Part shown: positions 53,292-64,000 of the stretch, in pieces
Position numbering within the stretch: the first letter of the stretch is position 1
Layout of the letters: each line of letters starts with the position of its first letter
NCBI GenBank assembly: GCA_016490735.1
Contig: JAEMWC010000039.1
Location: forward strand, 672,001-736,000
Length of the DNA: 64,000 bases
Source: Pachyseris speciosa
Lineage: Eukaryota > Cnidaria > Anthozoa > Scleractinia > Pachyseridae
Reading direction: 5' to 3'
The notes under the pieces: generated by a model
What the model was told of the DNA's origin: nothing
The model's input: the letters and a program-made list of their open reading frames with translations, nothing else
Databases searched by the model: none
Program-made: the position numbers and the translations under genes

Positions 53292-53714
53292 ATGAAGCGT
53301 AAGTTCAGCTCACTGTAAACGCTCGGGGATCAAAAGTTTTCAAAATTCAAGTTTTGCTCTTGTTGACTAGAAGAATAATTAATGAAGCAATTGGCAAAAT
53401 TTCCAAAATGAGTAAAAGGAAGGCGAGGAACGCTAAAAACATCAACAACAACAAAAGATTTTCGTGAGCAGTTAATAAATACGATAGCTGAAGGTGTCGA
53501 AATGCGTCAATTCAGCAGTCTTTAGACAATTTTGGCATGAACCTTCATTCGGTATCTCGAATTGCATATATTACTCCGTTTACATCAACTTTCGAGACAA
53601 TTTCCAGCCGGTGGTTTTTGATTTTTAATTTTCAGCCATATTCTCAACACCGAATCCATTTCTTCCGATCATAGCTGAAAGATAAATACTCCGTAATGGG
53701 GAACTCATAGTGGA

Positions 53715-55380
53715 TTCCGAAATTCTGAAACGTCTTGGTGTTGGTTGGGGCCTCCGCAAGTTTGAGACATCTTGGTCTTGGTAGGGGTTTCCGCAATTCG
53801 GAAACGTCTTGGTGCCGGTTAGTAGGGGCTTCCGAAATTCGGAAACGTCTTGGCAGTATTAGGGGCTTCCGAAATTCGGAAACGCCTTGGTGCTGGTAGG
53901 GGCTTCCGAAATTAGGAAACGTCTTGGTGTACGTTGTTCATAAGGGCTTCCGAAATTCGGAAATGTCTTGGCGTTATTAGGGGCTTCCGAAATTCGGAAA
54001 CGCCTTGGTGCTGGTAGGGGCTTCCGAAATTGGGAAACATCTTGGTGTTATTAGGGGCTTCCGAAATTCGAAAATTGCTTGGCGTTGTTACTGGGTTCGG
54101 AAATTTGGAAACGTCTTGGCGTTGGTTAGGGCTTCCGAAATTCGGAAAAGTCTTGGTGTTGGTAGGGGCTTACGAAATTCGGAAACATCTTGGTGTTATT
54201 AGGGGCTTCCGAAATTCGAAAATTGCTTGGCGTTGTTACTGGGTTCGGAAATTTGGAAACGTCTTGGCGTTGGTTAGGGCTTCCGAAATTCGGAAAAGTC
54301 TTGGTGTTGGTAGGGGCTTACGAAATTCGGAAACATCTTGGTGTTATTAGAGGCTTCCAAAATTCGGAAACGTCTTGGCGATATTAGGGGCTTCCGAAAT
54401 TCGAAAAATTGCTTGGCGTTGTTAGTGGGTTCCAAAATTCGGAAATGTCTTGGCGGCATTAGGGGCTTCCGAAATTCGGAAACGTCTTGGTGTTGTTAGG
54501 GGCTTCGGAAATTCGGAAACGCCTTGGTGCTGGTAGGGACCTCCGAAATTCGGAAACGTCTTGGTGTTGTTAGGGGCTTCCCAAATTCGGAAACGTCTTC
54601 GTGTTGGTAGGGGCATCCGAACTTCGGAAACGTCTTGGCGTTAGTACAGGTTTCCCACGTTTGGAAGGGTCAATGGGTTTTTAAGCGGTTCCAAAATTTG
54701 GAAAAATCTGCATTAAGTGAAACCATTGATTTTTGTTGAGAAAATATGCGCTTCCGAGTAAAATAAGAATTCCTTCCTCTTACTTTTAGCTTAATCTTAA
54801 GATTCCGAAATTCGGAAACGTCTTGGCGCTGTTAGTGGGTTCGGAAATTCGGAAACGTCTTGGTGTTGGTAGGGGCATCCGAACTTCGGAAACGTCTTGG
54901 CGTTAGTACAGGTTTCCCACGTTTGGAAGGGTCAATGGGTTTTTAAGCGGTTCCGAAATTTGGAAAAATCTGCATTAAGTGAAACCATTGATTTGTGTTG
55001 AGAAAATATGCGCTTCCGAGTAAAATAAGAATTCCTTCCTCTTACTTTTAGCACAATCTTAAGATTCCGAAATTCGGAAACGTCTTGGTGTTGGTAAGAG
55101 CTTCCGAAATTCGGAAACGTCTTGGCGTTATTAGGGGCTTCCGAAATTTGGAAACGTCTTGGCGTTATGAGGGGCTTCCGAAATTCGGAAACGTCTTGGT
55201 GTTATTAGGGACTTCCGAAATTCGGAAACATCTTGGCGTTATTAGGGGCTTCCGAAATTCGAAAATTGCTTGGCGTTGTTAGTGGATTCCGAAATTCGGA
55301 AACGTCTTGGTGGTATTAGGGGCTTCCGAAAATCGGAAACGTCTTGGCGTTATTACAGGCTTCCCAAATTCAATAGCGTT
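53715..55380 (+). repeat. Minisatellite A, long array with higher-order structure
   Basis: Over 30 units of about 37 bp: TTCCGAAATTCGGAAACGTC, TTGGCGTT, (G/A)TTAGGGGC. Each holds the palindrome TTCCGAA-A-TTCGGAA. A different segment of about 165 bp (ACAGGTTTCCCACGTTTGGA to AATCTTAAGATTCCG) interrupts at 54646, 54908 and 55355. The array is AT/GC balanced and non-coding; the many ORFs across it are repeat translations. Confidence 0.93.
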
Positions 55381-55700
55381 AGTGGGTTTTTAAGCGATTC
55401 TAAACTTTGGAAAAATCTGCATTTAGTGAAACCATTGATTTGTGTTGAGAAAATTTGCGCTTCCGAGTAAAATAAGAATTCCTTCCTCTTAATTTTAACA
55501 CAATTTTAAGATTCCGAGTTCATAAAGAAAATTCACTCAGGTATAAAGGAGCGATTTTCAAATTCACGTCCAAGTGTACTTTTCTTCCAAATTTTTTCAT
55601 GTTTTCCGTTGAAACTTCAAACATTCCTTGGCTCAAATTAATGATTCCCACTGGTATTGCAGTTTTACTTGTGAAAATAAGCCATTTTTCACTGATTTTT
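55381..55700 (+). repeat. Mosaic tail segment, uninterrupted copy
   Basis: Collinear with 8510-8640 followed by 15905-16110. It shows that about 7.26 kb separates these in the first copy. Confidence 0.75.
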
Positions 55701-56493
55701 TGCTTGCATCCAAGTAATTGCTCTGAATTTTCCGAAAATTTAATTTGGAACGCGTTAAGTACAAGGAGCCGATGACTAAGAGCATATAACTGACCTTTTT
55801 TCCTGTCACGGCGTTTTCAGAGACTCCCACTGGAGCCCCGATTACATCACAAGTACTTGCACGTGCAGTGCCATTGTTTTCGCTCATCATTGATAGGTTG
55901 ACATCATGCGGTGTTCACGTACGAAGTTTGGTGCCATTTTGTGTTTCTTCACTTGTTCGTCGTCATTTTCTCAGTCGTCCTACATAGTTTTCTTAGAAGT
56001 TTTTGGATAAAAAAAGCCTAAGCTCGTTGTCCGAGAAAATCACCCAAGAAACACCTCCAGAGTGAAGGGTCAAATGTCAACTGCGTAATTTTATCAAGTG
56101 GTGTGTTTTCACAATGTACGCGCTCCTAAGAAAAATATATTCAGATCTGGCAAGCTGCAAATTTCCGCCGAAAGGACTTCTTTCAGCAGAGGGCGGTAGT
56201 TTTTCTTGTCACAGGTTTTAACAGTGTATTTTTGACGTAAACACCGCACGAAGTGTTCAAGCCACGTAAGAAATAAACCGATCAAAAATCAATTTTTCAA
56301 ATGGAGTCACACTCGGGCAACGGTTAAATGATTACAAACTATTGTCAAGTAAAATTAATTGGTAGTCTTTACACTAGAGACAAAGTAAACTTAGGAATAT
56401 TTCAAGTCAAGTGATTTTTTGATATTTCAAGTAAAAATTTTCCGACTCGACACTTCACACACAAGTGACGTTTTTTACTTCAAGACATACTTA

Positions 56494-57209
56494 GGGTGTG
56501 TTCTTTTCAGAGAATCCAAAAATGGATTTTTGATCCGAGATTCACCAGATTTCGCGAGCGAATGGAACGCAAAATCCTAAAAAGGATTTGCAACTATGGC
56601 AACCTCGCATTTTGATACTTTTCTGCATATTTGAATAAACGACTGTACGTAACCTTTTATAAGAACTTCGAGAAAATTGGTAGGACTGAAACAGGTCTGT
56701 AATTAGAAAGTAAACTTTTGTCACCAGACTTGAACACAGGAACATCACGAACCAATTTCGTTTGTTATGAATCAGTAATTAAATTACGCAGGCAGGTAGT
56801 ACTATGGCTCTTATGATAGAATACACGTCTAAACGCTCTTATTTGCACATTTAAGAAATATTTGACGCTGCAGAAATGAAGATAAAAGGATACTTCGCTG
56901 GAACGCTGTTCCACATGCACATCGCGAAGAAAAAGCACTGGCGGCGCCAAAGGTGACCGTCACGAAACGCACTCTCGACAAAAAAGTCCGCTGGTCAATA
57001 AACATTAATTTCAAATCCGATGCCAAAGGAACGCAACAGATCACAAATCCGAAAATCTGGATTTAGAATCGCGGATTTCAAATCCAGTGAATCTTTTCCC
57101 AGAAAGGATTCATTAGATTCAAAATCCAGATTTGGATTTGCCGAAAGGAACGCAAAATCCATTTTTAGATCAAAAATCTGGATTTGGATTTTCCGAAAGG
57201 AACACACCC
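56494..57209. mobile_element. Harbinger-like element with TTA target (716 bp)
   Basis: Ends GGGTGTGTTC...GAACACACCC flanked by TTA at 56491-56493 and 57210-57212. Subterminal AAATCCAxATTTxGGATTT motifs repeat many times at the right side. The interior contains a minus-strand LINE fragment. Confidence 0.75.
56590..56765 (-). pseudogene. LINE RT fragment inside the Harbinger-like element
   Basis: Minus strand reads DVPVFKSGDKSLLSNYRPVS, VLPIFSKFL-stop-KVTYSRL and FKYAEKY. This is the PVFKxGD...NYRPVSxLPxFSKxLEK block at the start of LINE reverse transcriptases. A single stop replaces the Glu. Confidence 0.75.
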
Positions 57210-58101
57210 TTAAGTTGATTTTCCTACGCCAAGTTAATTACGTTTGACTGACAGGCTTCGCCCACCTCAAAGCTCACGAATTGAGAAGAAACCGCAAGTT
57301 GGCTAAGCCGGTTTTAAGGATGGTTTTCAAGTCATTTGAAACTTTCTTGAATTTTAACTTTCCGAATATAATGAGATGCAAGGTAAAATATCTTGGGATT
57401 TTACTTAAACCTTCACAGGCACAATTTTGGTTTAAGTAAACTTAGCAGCTCTTAAGTCTTACTTAACAGCCTAGTGTGAAGACTACCATTGACTGCAAAC
57501 GTATAGAACGTTTTCACATGACGTCACGGCGGCCATGTTGGTATTCCAAAACAAAGAAGCGGCGGCCACGTTTTTGTTCCAAACAAAACTTTTCTTTAGT
57601 TTCATTGGCAAGTAGTCACGTGAATGAAAAGGTTGTATTGTTTGAAGCGCTCTCTTTCCCGTTGCCGTCCTTGTTGCCTTTTTTGCGGGAAAAGATAGTC
57701 TTAAAATAGATCGGTCTGTAAAAGCTTAGTATGGGAGTTATGCTCCTATTCATCGGCTTCTGCGAGTACTTAAAATGCTACTAAGACGAATTTCTCATCT
57801 CTCCTATCTGAGCCATTTTAAAATATTAACAAGTTCGAGAAAAAAATGCTGTTTAGTAATTGTCAAATATCTCTTTTTGTTCCAGAGGTATTCAAGTTTG
57901 AAAAATATGCAAATTAGTCACGTGATGACTTCATAATATCAACCGAATCTTGATCAAATAAGTTGAAAAAGTATATCTAAGCCAATTTGAATCAGAAATG
58001 CTTGATTCTTTGCAGTAAGATTCCACTAGATGTGCTTAACAATATGAGCTTGCCAGTTTTGTTACCATGGCAATATACTGGTTTCCAGACCTCCCTGATA
58101 T

Positions 58102-58470
58102 TGAAGGCTGGACCAGCCGGACCAACACTCAGGGTCTTTAAAATAATTGAGGAGAAAGTGCTGCCTTTGTAATGACATCTGCAAATGGTTAGACTTTCTA
58201 GTCTTCTCGGATAAGGACGATAAACCGTAGGCCCCGTCTCACAACTCTTCATAATTGATTCTGTGGGACGTTAAAGAACCCACGCACTGTTCGAAAAGAG
58301 TAGGGGACGTAGTTCCCGGTGTGGTGGTCTATCTCTACTAGAATGTGGTTATGGGGGAGGGATTTGCAGTTATGGGCCTACAGAAATTGGCGCAAGCTGT
58401 TGTAGTGTCCCTGCCAGGTCTCTGGCGAAGACTATAAATCATAAATCAATTATAAATCAAGGCTTTGCCG
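58102..58470 (+). mobile_element. SINE, second copy, without tRNA head
   Basis: Same body as 19339-19721: CACTCAGGGTCTTTAAAATA, AAGTGCTGCCTTTGTAATGA, TAAACCGTAGGCCCCGTCTC, GTGGGACGTTAAAGAACCCA. It extends through a longer 3' part (GTAGTTCCCGGTGTGGTGG, TCTCTGGCGAAGAC). Truncated just after the tRNA B-box region. Confidence 0.88.
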
Positions 58471-58736
58471 GCCACCTTTGTTGTTCTGTGTTAATATTTG
58501 CCAATGGTGCCTCATCTGCATGATCCAGGAAGCATATAAATATGTTAGGTCTAGTTCGTGGCCTTGTTCATGTTTTTCGAGCTGAAAACCACTAAAATAT
58601 TGAAATCAGGTGGGGGACTGGAAAAGAGTGAGTGGCCATGGAATTCAATTTTGTAAAACTATTAGCCTACCAAGTTTCAATGGTCTTTGCTGGAAATGGA
58701 CTGAAATAGCTCTATTTGTATACTTGATGTCATCAG

Positions 58737-58767
<31 letters not shown>

Positions 58768-59009
58768 CAACTTAAATATCACCGGAACCAATGCAGGTAT
58801 TCGGAAACGGTAAACGGTGTTTTTAATCTTTCCTGGAGTTCTATGTCAAAAGCCCAAAAATTCAAAGGATAAACATTTGAATAAAACAGCACGTTAAAAC
58901 TCGGGTAAATATAATCTGAATCGTTCCCTAATATGTAAGCTAATTGAAGGTTACATATTTGTCATACTTCAACTATATTTAAGAGAGAGCGTACTAAGAT
59001 ATGTCTAGG

Positions 59010-59520
59010 TTTGCACGCATCAGCGAAATTTGCGAGTTTTGCGAAAAATTGGAAACTTCGTCAAGTCAGTGAAAAGCAGTAGAAGAGGAGGTTGAGAGGG
59101 TTCTAACGAAACCTGCGATTTTCACGAAAACTGCGAAAATTACAAAATTTGTGAATAATTGGAAAATTTGCCGAGTCAGGCGATTGAGAAGGCCCCAACG
59201 AAAACTGCGAGTTTTTACAAAAACTGTGAAATTGACAAAAATTGCGAATTTTGCGAAAAAATTGGAATTTTGTCAAGTCAGCTACAAGCAGCGGAAGAGG
59301 AGGTCGAAGGTGCTCCAACGAAAACTGCGATTTTTACGACAACTGCGAAGATTACGAAAATTGTGCGAATATTACGAAAAATTCGTCGAGTCAGTGAAAA
59401 GCAGTAGATGAGGTGGTTGAGAGGGCCCAACGAAAACTGCGAAAATTACGAAAATTGTGAATTTTTCGAAAAAAAAGGAAAATTCATCAAGTCAGTGAAA
59501 AGCAGGGGAAGAAGTTGTTT
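59010..59520 (+). repeat. Minisatellite of about 95-120 bp irregular units
   Basis: Units beginning CGAAAACTGCGA... recur near 59107, 59199, 59320 and 59430, each with GAAAATT...GTCAAGTCAG and GAAGAGGAGGT. Spacing varies. Confidence 0.8.
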
Positions 59521-61075
59521 TAAGGGCCCTACAGTCTAAGAGCCCTTTTGGTATTTCAGTTATTTGTAATAATCATTACATTATGAGTTTGAGATTTACT
59601 TTGTGTGATAGGTACCACTAGTGGTTCAAAACAAAACAAGTAAGAAGTAAATGATCCAAATCCTCTTTGCAGGCACTTCGAAAAGTGGAAGAAGTGGCTG
59701 CTATGTTGTTGACAACTGCTACTCACTACCTATTACAGAATAGATAGCGAGCAGCATGGCCAAACAGAGAACGTCATTTGTGATAGAAATTAGCAGATTT
59801 ATACTAAAGTAGTTTAGTTAATAACAAAATAATATAACTCTTGATGACAAATAAATTACTCATTTTTTTGCTATTCTCATATTAGAATTGAATGAGAATA
59901 GCAAAAAGGCAATAATAAAATGCAATGTAATAAATACATGAATATCGGTATACTCACAAATCCATTGTTTTTGTTCTGATTACCCTGGAGACAAGACCGC
60001 CTTTCGCCACTGAAGTTTGGTACAGTGAAAGCAGGTGAAAGACATGTCTAGTGCATTTATTAATTAATCGTCGATTGAAATCAGTAATGTGTTGTAGATA
60101 ACCACATCTGATGCAGGCACAGCGAATTATTGGCTGTAGTGCAACTGATATTTAAATGTAGCCTTTTCAGGCATTTCATGTTTTTTTATGGAAGATTAAA
60201 AGATTGCCATCGCCATTTGCGAAGGAACCAAATTATTCAATTTAGCATTGCCTCAACATACTTTAGAGGGAGACTGGTACTAAATGTGTACCTTGTCAAG
60301 TTCACTCGCATCACTGAAATGGTAAAAAATTCTCTTCGTGTGGATTGACAAGCTGCGAAGAAGAGACACTATTACACTATTTATTTTCTTTTAGACATGA
60401 GGTAAACATTTGTTACATAAAAAATGTCATTGTAAGCGATATTTTGGAGGTTTCCTGAATGGCTGTATTTATACTAGAGATGGATCATCCGTCTGGGACG
60501 AACTTGGGCAAAGAAGGGTAGCTCGTCTGATAATCTGTCTGTGTATAATTATCAAGCAAAAACCGAGTTCAATAATTTCTGTAGCTCAATTCCAGACTTG
60601 CTTCAGCAAAACAAACGTGTTGCTTGCATGTGTAAAACTATTGAGTGCAAAATGGCATCACCTCTGCATGTATAACACCTATTGTCTGTAGGTATGATGA
60701 AAGAAAACAATGTCAGCAGTAATTACCTGTGTGTTTTTAACCAATCAAAATTGAGACAATGACACCGATGAACAATAAGACAATGATTTTACTTTTCTTT
60801 ATAGGTGAACACTGAAGTGTGTGAACAGACTTTAGCCTGGCTTACAAAATATGGGCGAATAATGAGGCACATGAATCAAAATAGATTCTTGTTTTCTATA
60901 TTAAATTTGTGTGAACTACAAAATAAGAAAGTGGGAAAATAAGTACTGGTAGCCTATATCTTGTAGTTCAAATTTATGCTTGGTTCAATATTTATTTTTT
61001 TTTTTTTTGTTCTTGTGTATGGAAGTGTATGCATACCATTGTGATTGGTCAGAGTAATTGGTTACTGTTTGTTTT
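59521..61075. other. No gene recognised; two weak exon-like stretches
   Basis: TTTGCAG at 59670 is followed by ALRKVEEVAAMLLTTATHYL then a stop. TTTTCAG at 60170 is followed by a short open frame. Neither matches a family, so both are treated as unsupported. Confidence 0.2.
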
Positions 61076-61325
61076 TGAGCGCTTTTTAATTGAGTGTCGT
61101 AAAACAAACACGAAAACAACTACTTTGACCAATCACAACAGACAAAAACAGCGCAATTAGCCTATCAGAATGCAAAGTAAAGGGAAGCGCGGGAAAATAC
61201 GCGCGTGGAAATCACATTGGTTTGGGTTTTGGTTCTCATTGGTTGAGAAAGTGGCGTGAGTTTTCCTGGCCAATCACAGAGCGGAAAACCATAATTACTT
61301 TCGACACTCAATTGAAAACCGCTCT
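61076..61325. mobile_element. MITE with GAGCG ends (about 250 bp)
   Basis: GAGCGCTTTTTAATTGAGTGTCG at the left matches the complement of CGACACTCAATTGAAAACCGCTC at the right (first 20 bases compared). Internal CCAATCAC/CATTGGTT motifs are repeated. No coding. Confidence 0.82.
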
Positions 61326-62403
61326 ATGACACTCAATTATAAAGTGTCTAGTACACTAAATTAATTTTGTTCTTTTCCTCAGAGACAATTTCTTTGTTTC
61401 TGATGTGGTATTTATAAAGTTTTTTTTTTTACCTGAAAAATGGTAGATTATTTAAAGAGAAATATTTCTTGTGGTGGTTTTGCCATATGATAGCAAATTA
61501 ATTTACAGAAATGTAAGGTAATAATGTGGACTAAGGCATAAGAATTGCAAGTCATAATTTAATAAAACAAATGAAATAACTTCTCAGAGAATGGCTTATT
61601 TAAGGAAAGTAAGTGCAATTTGGGGCCTCTTTAGTCAACATTTTTTGCTGTTAGTTAGAACTTGCAAACAGCTGTCTGTACATATAAAGGCCAAAACAAA
61701 AACAAAAAAAACAAAAAAGAAAAGAAAAAAAGAAAGATATCTTTATTACAGACCAAATTTGATTTAGGTTAAGATTTTTTAACTATTTAACCCTAGAAGA
61801 TAAGGAAATTAATAATCAGCTAGGAAAAATCAAAGTTGACCTGTTGCATATCTTTTTAAATATGAAAATTGTTCGTTACATTCCTAATGTTATGTATGGC
61901 CACATTTTTTGTTTAATTCGGGTATTGCAAAGACGCCAATGTTGATAATGGTTTCAACTTAAAACTATGGTGTTGTTCTTGTTAGCAGATCGGTTGTACC
62001 CTGTCGCTTATATAACGAGGCGGGTATATAGGTAGCTTTATTAGCGGTCCGTTTGTGAATTGGGTATGTCTAGTAGTAATTACTTAAATGGCGTTTTCAA
62101 TCCTGACGAATTTGTGTAGATTCGGGTAATGCAAAGGCACTAGTCAAGGACTGTATGTGGCTAATGCTGAAGCTTTTCCATTTTCACGAGAAGGGGATAC
62201 GAAACGTTTGTCAGTTGTTTGTTGTTTAAGCAGCGTTCCTCGAGTCACGCAAGGCAAGCTGTTTGCAAACTAGCGTTATCTGATCGCAGATTCTTTCGAA
62301 ATCTACCCGTATATAATGTGCACCCCATTTTTCAAGCCAATTTTCCAAAAACTAAATAAATAAATAGCGGCATACCTACCTCACTGCGGAGCTTTGTCTC
62401 AGG

Positions 62404-62700
62404 CTAAATGCAAAGATAGCAAATCTCTATACGCAATGATCGTGGTGTGATATGTTCAATCAAGCGTAGCGCGGCGACAAAGAAAATACCGTAATCATCG
62501 TCGTGAAATGGATCTCCGACGATTTCATGGTCAAAAGATTTTAAATCTTCGACAGCCTCTGCAAAGTATAGTTCATTTATTTCGTCTTCGTTGTGAGCTG
62601 CTGTACTCCGAGCAAAATAATTTTGAACAAACTTCGGCTCACAAATGTGCGTTGCGTCACCACAGGCGGACCACCCTGTGAGTGTGTTGACATGTGACAA
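62404..62700 (-). CDS. Unrecognised coding-like exon
   Basis: On the minus strand a good acceptor (TTTCTTTGTATTTCCGTAG) is followed by 98 open codons to a stop at about 62404: LSHVNTLTGWSACGDATHIC, EPKFVQNYFARSTAAHNEDE, INELYFAEAVEDLKSFDHEI, VGDPFHDDDYGIFFVAALRL. The acidic, mixed composition looks like protein. I recognise no domain. It would be a terminal coding exon with its upstream exons beyond the acceptor. The first 30 bases lie inside the large palindrome. In the mirror copy (63705 onward) the same acceptor leads to a TGA after the VNTLTGW codons. Confidence 0.4.
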   Translation of the reverse strand: MSHVNTLTGWSACGDATHICEPKFVQNYFARSTAAHNEDEINELYFAEAVEDLKSFDHEIVGDPFHDDDYGIFFVAALRLIEHITPRSLRIEICYLCI

Positions 62701-63755
62701 CTACGGAAATACAAAGAAATATATAGCGCTTACGACTAAGACACTGAATAATATAATTTTGAACGCATCTTGATCTGGAAATCTCAATAAAGTGAAATGA
62801 AATGTTAATACACTGAGGATTAGTGCTTTTTTGCCTCCCCGGGCCGTTGAAATTGCTCTTTTACTGAATCACTCTCGACCGTTGGGTTTCAATGACATAA
62901 AACTCTACAAGGCATGCAAGTAGCCGCCGAAAATCCCCTACTCTTCCACTTCAAACTTGAATTAACGCCAGCCTATTGAAAATCTCACCTAACTGACGAC
63001 GGTTCCATATAGATGTGAAGATACCTTAACTCCTTGCCCGATTTGAGCTTCATCCTTCCAATAATTCCCGAGAAATTCGCTGCTAAAGTCGTAAATTCGG
63101 GTTTCTGGATAGGATCCGTACAAATCTCGAAATCAAAGGAATTCGAGGCATGCGGGTTGTTTTCAAATTGGCCAATCAGAGTTTGGAAGCTAGTAACGGC
63201 TCAAAACCACAACCAACTACAACCGAACTCTGATTGACCAATTTGAAAACAACCCGCATGCCTCGAATTCCTTTGATTTCGAGATTTGTTCGGATCCTAT
63301 CCAGAAGCCCGAATTTTCGGCTTTAGCAGCGAATTTCTCGGGAATTATTGGAAGGATGAAGCTCAAATCGGGCGAGGAGTTAAGGCATCTTCTCATCGAT
63401 TAGGAACCGTCGTCAGTTAGATGAGATTTTCAATAGGTTGGCGTTAATTCAAGTTTGAAGTGGAAGAGTAGGGGATTTTCGGCGGCTACTTGCATGCCTT
63501 GTAGAGTTTTATGTCATTGAAACCCAACGGTCGAGAGTAATTCAGTAAAAGAGCAATTTCAACGGCCCGGGGAGGCAAAAAAGCACTAATCCTCAGTGTA
63601 TTAACACTTCATTTCACTTTATTGAGATTTCCAGACCAAGATCCGTTCAAAATTATATTATTCAGTGTCTTAGTCGTAAGCGCTATATATTTCTTTGTAT
63701 TTCCGTAGTTGTCACATGTCAACACACTCACAGGGTGGTGAGCCTGTGGCGTCAC
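62651..63755. repeat. Palindrome of about 1.1 kb
   Basis: Left arm 62651-63183 and right arm 63224-63755 are near-perfect inverted copies round a spacer of about 40 bp. Landmarks are CATGTGACAACTACGGAAAT / ATTTCCGTAGTTGTCACATG and CCCCGGGCCGTTGAAATTGC / GCAATTTCAACGGCCCGGGG. Another is CGGGTTGTTTTCAAATTGG / CCAATTTGAAAACAACCCG. Only a handful of mismatches are visible. No transposase. It is either a fold-back element or a recent inverted duplication. Confidence 0.92.
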
Positions 63756-64000
63756 ACTGTGCAAATAAGCGGGTGTGATGGTGTCGTGGTATGCAAATGT
63801 TTGACGTCTCCTCGCAATTTATCCGGCCGGTTTATCATCCAATTTCCAGGCTCATTTGGTGGAATACGAGAACGCTTCCTTTATGTACGCTAATAGAAGT
63901 TTTAACGTCTGTTTTAAGCTTTAATAAAGACCATTATTAGTATCATATAAAAGCTGTTTGCAAACACGGCGTTATCTGATTGGCGATATTTTTGGGATCT

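Larger units (their letters stand above)
47900..53330 (+). repeat. Dispersed repeat R, copy 2, with several nested insertions
   Basis: Pieces collinear with 6840-7355 are at about 47905-47976, 48170-48330, 49160-49185, 51961-52060 and 53116-53330. The gaps hold a MITE, a C-rich segment, a LINE and an unknown 1-kb stretch. Confidence 0.72.

Noticed and set aside
53715..55380. CRISPR-like regular repeats
   Set aside because: The 37-bp units are contiguous and similar along their whole length, with no unique spacers, and the DNA is eukaryotic. It is a minisatellite.
54005..55470. Several open frames of 60-106 codons in minisatellite A
   Set aside because: They are translations of a repeat whose unit happens to lack stops; no start context or homology.
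59151..59411. Lys/Arg-rich coiled-coil-like frames
   Set aside because: Both overlapping frames arise from the AAAACTGCGAA minisatellite.
63034..63237. Open frame in the palindrome
   Set aside because: Lies across the arm and centre, no domain; explained by the inverted repeat.

Overview
This is eukaryotic, intron-bearing, AT-rich DNA. It fits an anthozoan cnidarian, most likely a stony coral. The evidence is the repeat content (tRNA-headed SINEs, Tx1-like and CR1/Jockey-type LINEs, Penelope-like elements, a P-like transposon, many MITEs) and phase-1 exons for extracellular domains of the kind shuffled in cnidarian receptors. The species assignment is inference. No prokaryotic operon, rRNA gene or CRISPR array is visible.

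Host coding content is thin. On the + strand I find separate exons for an SRCR domain (49-357), half a PLAT domain (910-1054), a C-type lectin domain (30417-30788), a sushi/CCP domain broken by a +1 frameshift (31142-31352) and the first half of an F5/8C (discoidin) domain (41400-41704). All begin in phase 1 after an AG. They may belong to one mosaic gene with very large introns or to several genes. On the - strand there is a possible signal-peptide first exon (14434-14625) and an unrecognised coding-like exon (62404-62700).

Most of the window is mobile and repetitive DNA. 2.4-4.5 kb: dead Tx1-like LINE. 5.4-16.1 kb: a mosaic of minisatellites, a tandem hammerhead-ribozyme array of retrozyme type (7356-8207, 256-nt period) and a complete composite Penelope-like element (9755-13286) flanked by an 11-bp duplication. 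16-22 kb: SINEs, tRNA-like units, a Penelope fragment. 22.5-30.2 kb: a long inverted repeat whose left arm is split by a nearly full-length LINE (23147-27442). 32-36 kb: a Harbinger-like MITE, a tandem tRNA-like array, (TA)n tracts, Penelope fragments and a TTAA MITE. 36783-40166: a P-like transposon with terminal inverted repeats and a 9-bp duplication, carrying two convergent broken genes. 42-55.7 kb: a second copy of the 5.4-16 kb mosaic, with insertions nested three deep. 56.5-61.3 kb: MITEs, a SINE and a minisatellite. 62.65-63.75 kb: a palindrome of about 1.1 kb.

The most interesting signal is the self-cleaving-ribozyme theme. There is an array of full hammerhead motifs next to Penelope-like elements whose termini carry hammerhead-like cores. 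Retrozymes are thought to be small non-autonomous circular-RNA retroelements, and in animals Penelope-type machinery is a candidate mobiliser. Both parties lie within 2 kb here, although the Penelope copy present is frameshifted. All coordinates and similarities were read by eye; nothing was aligned or searched.
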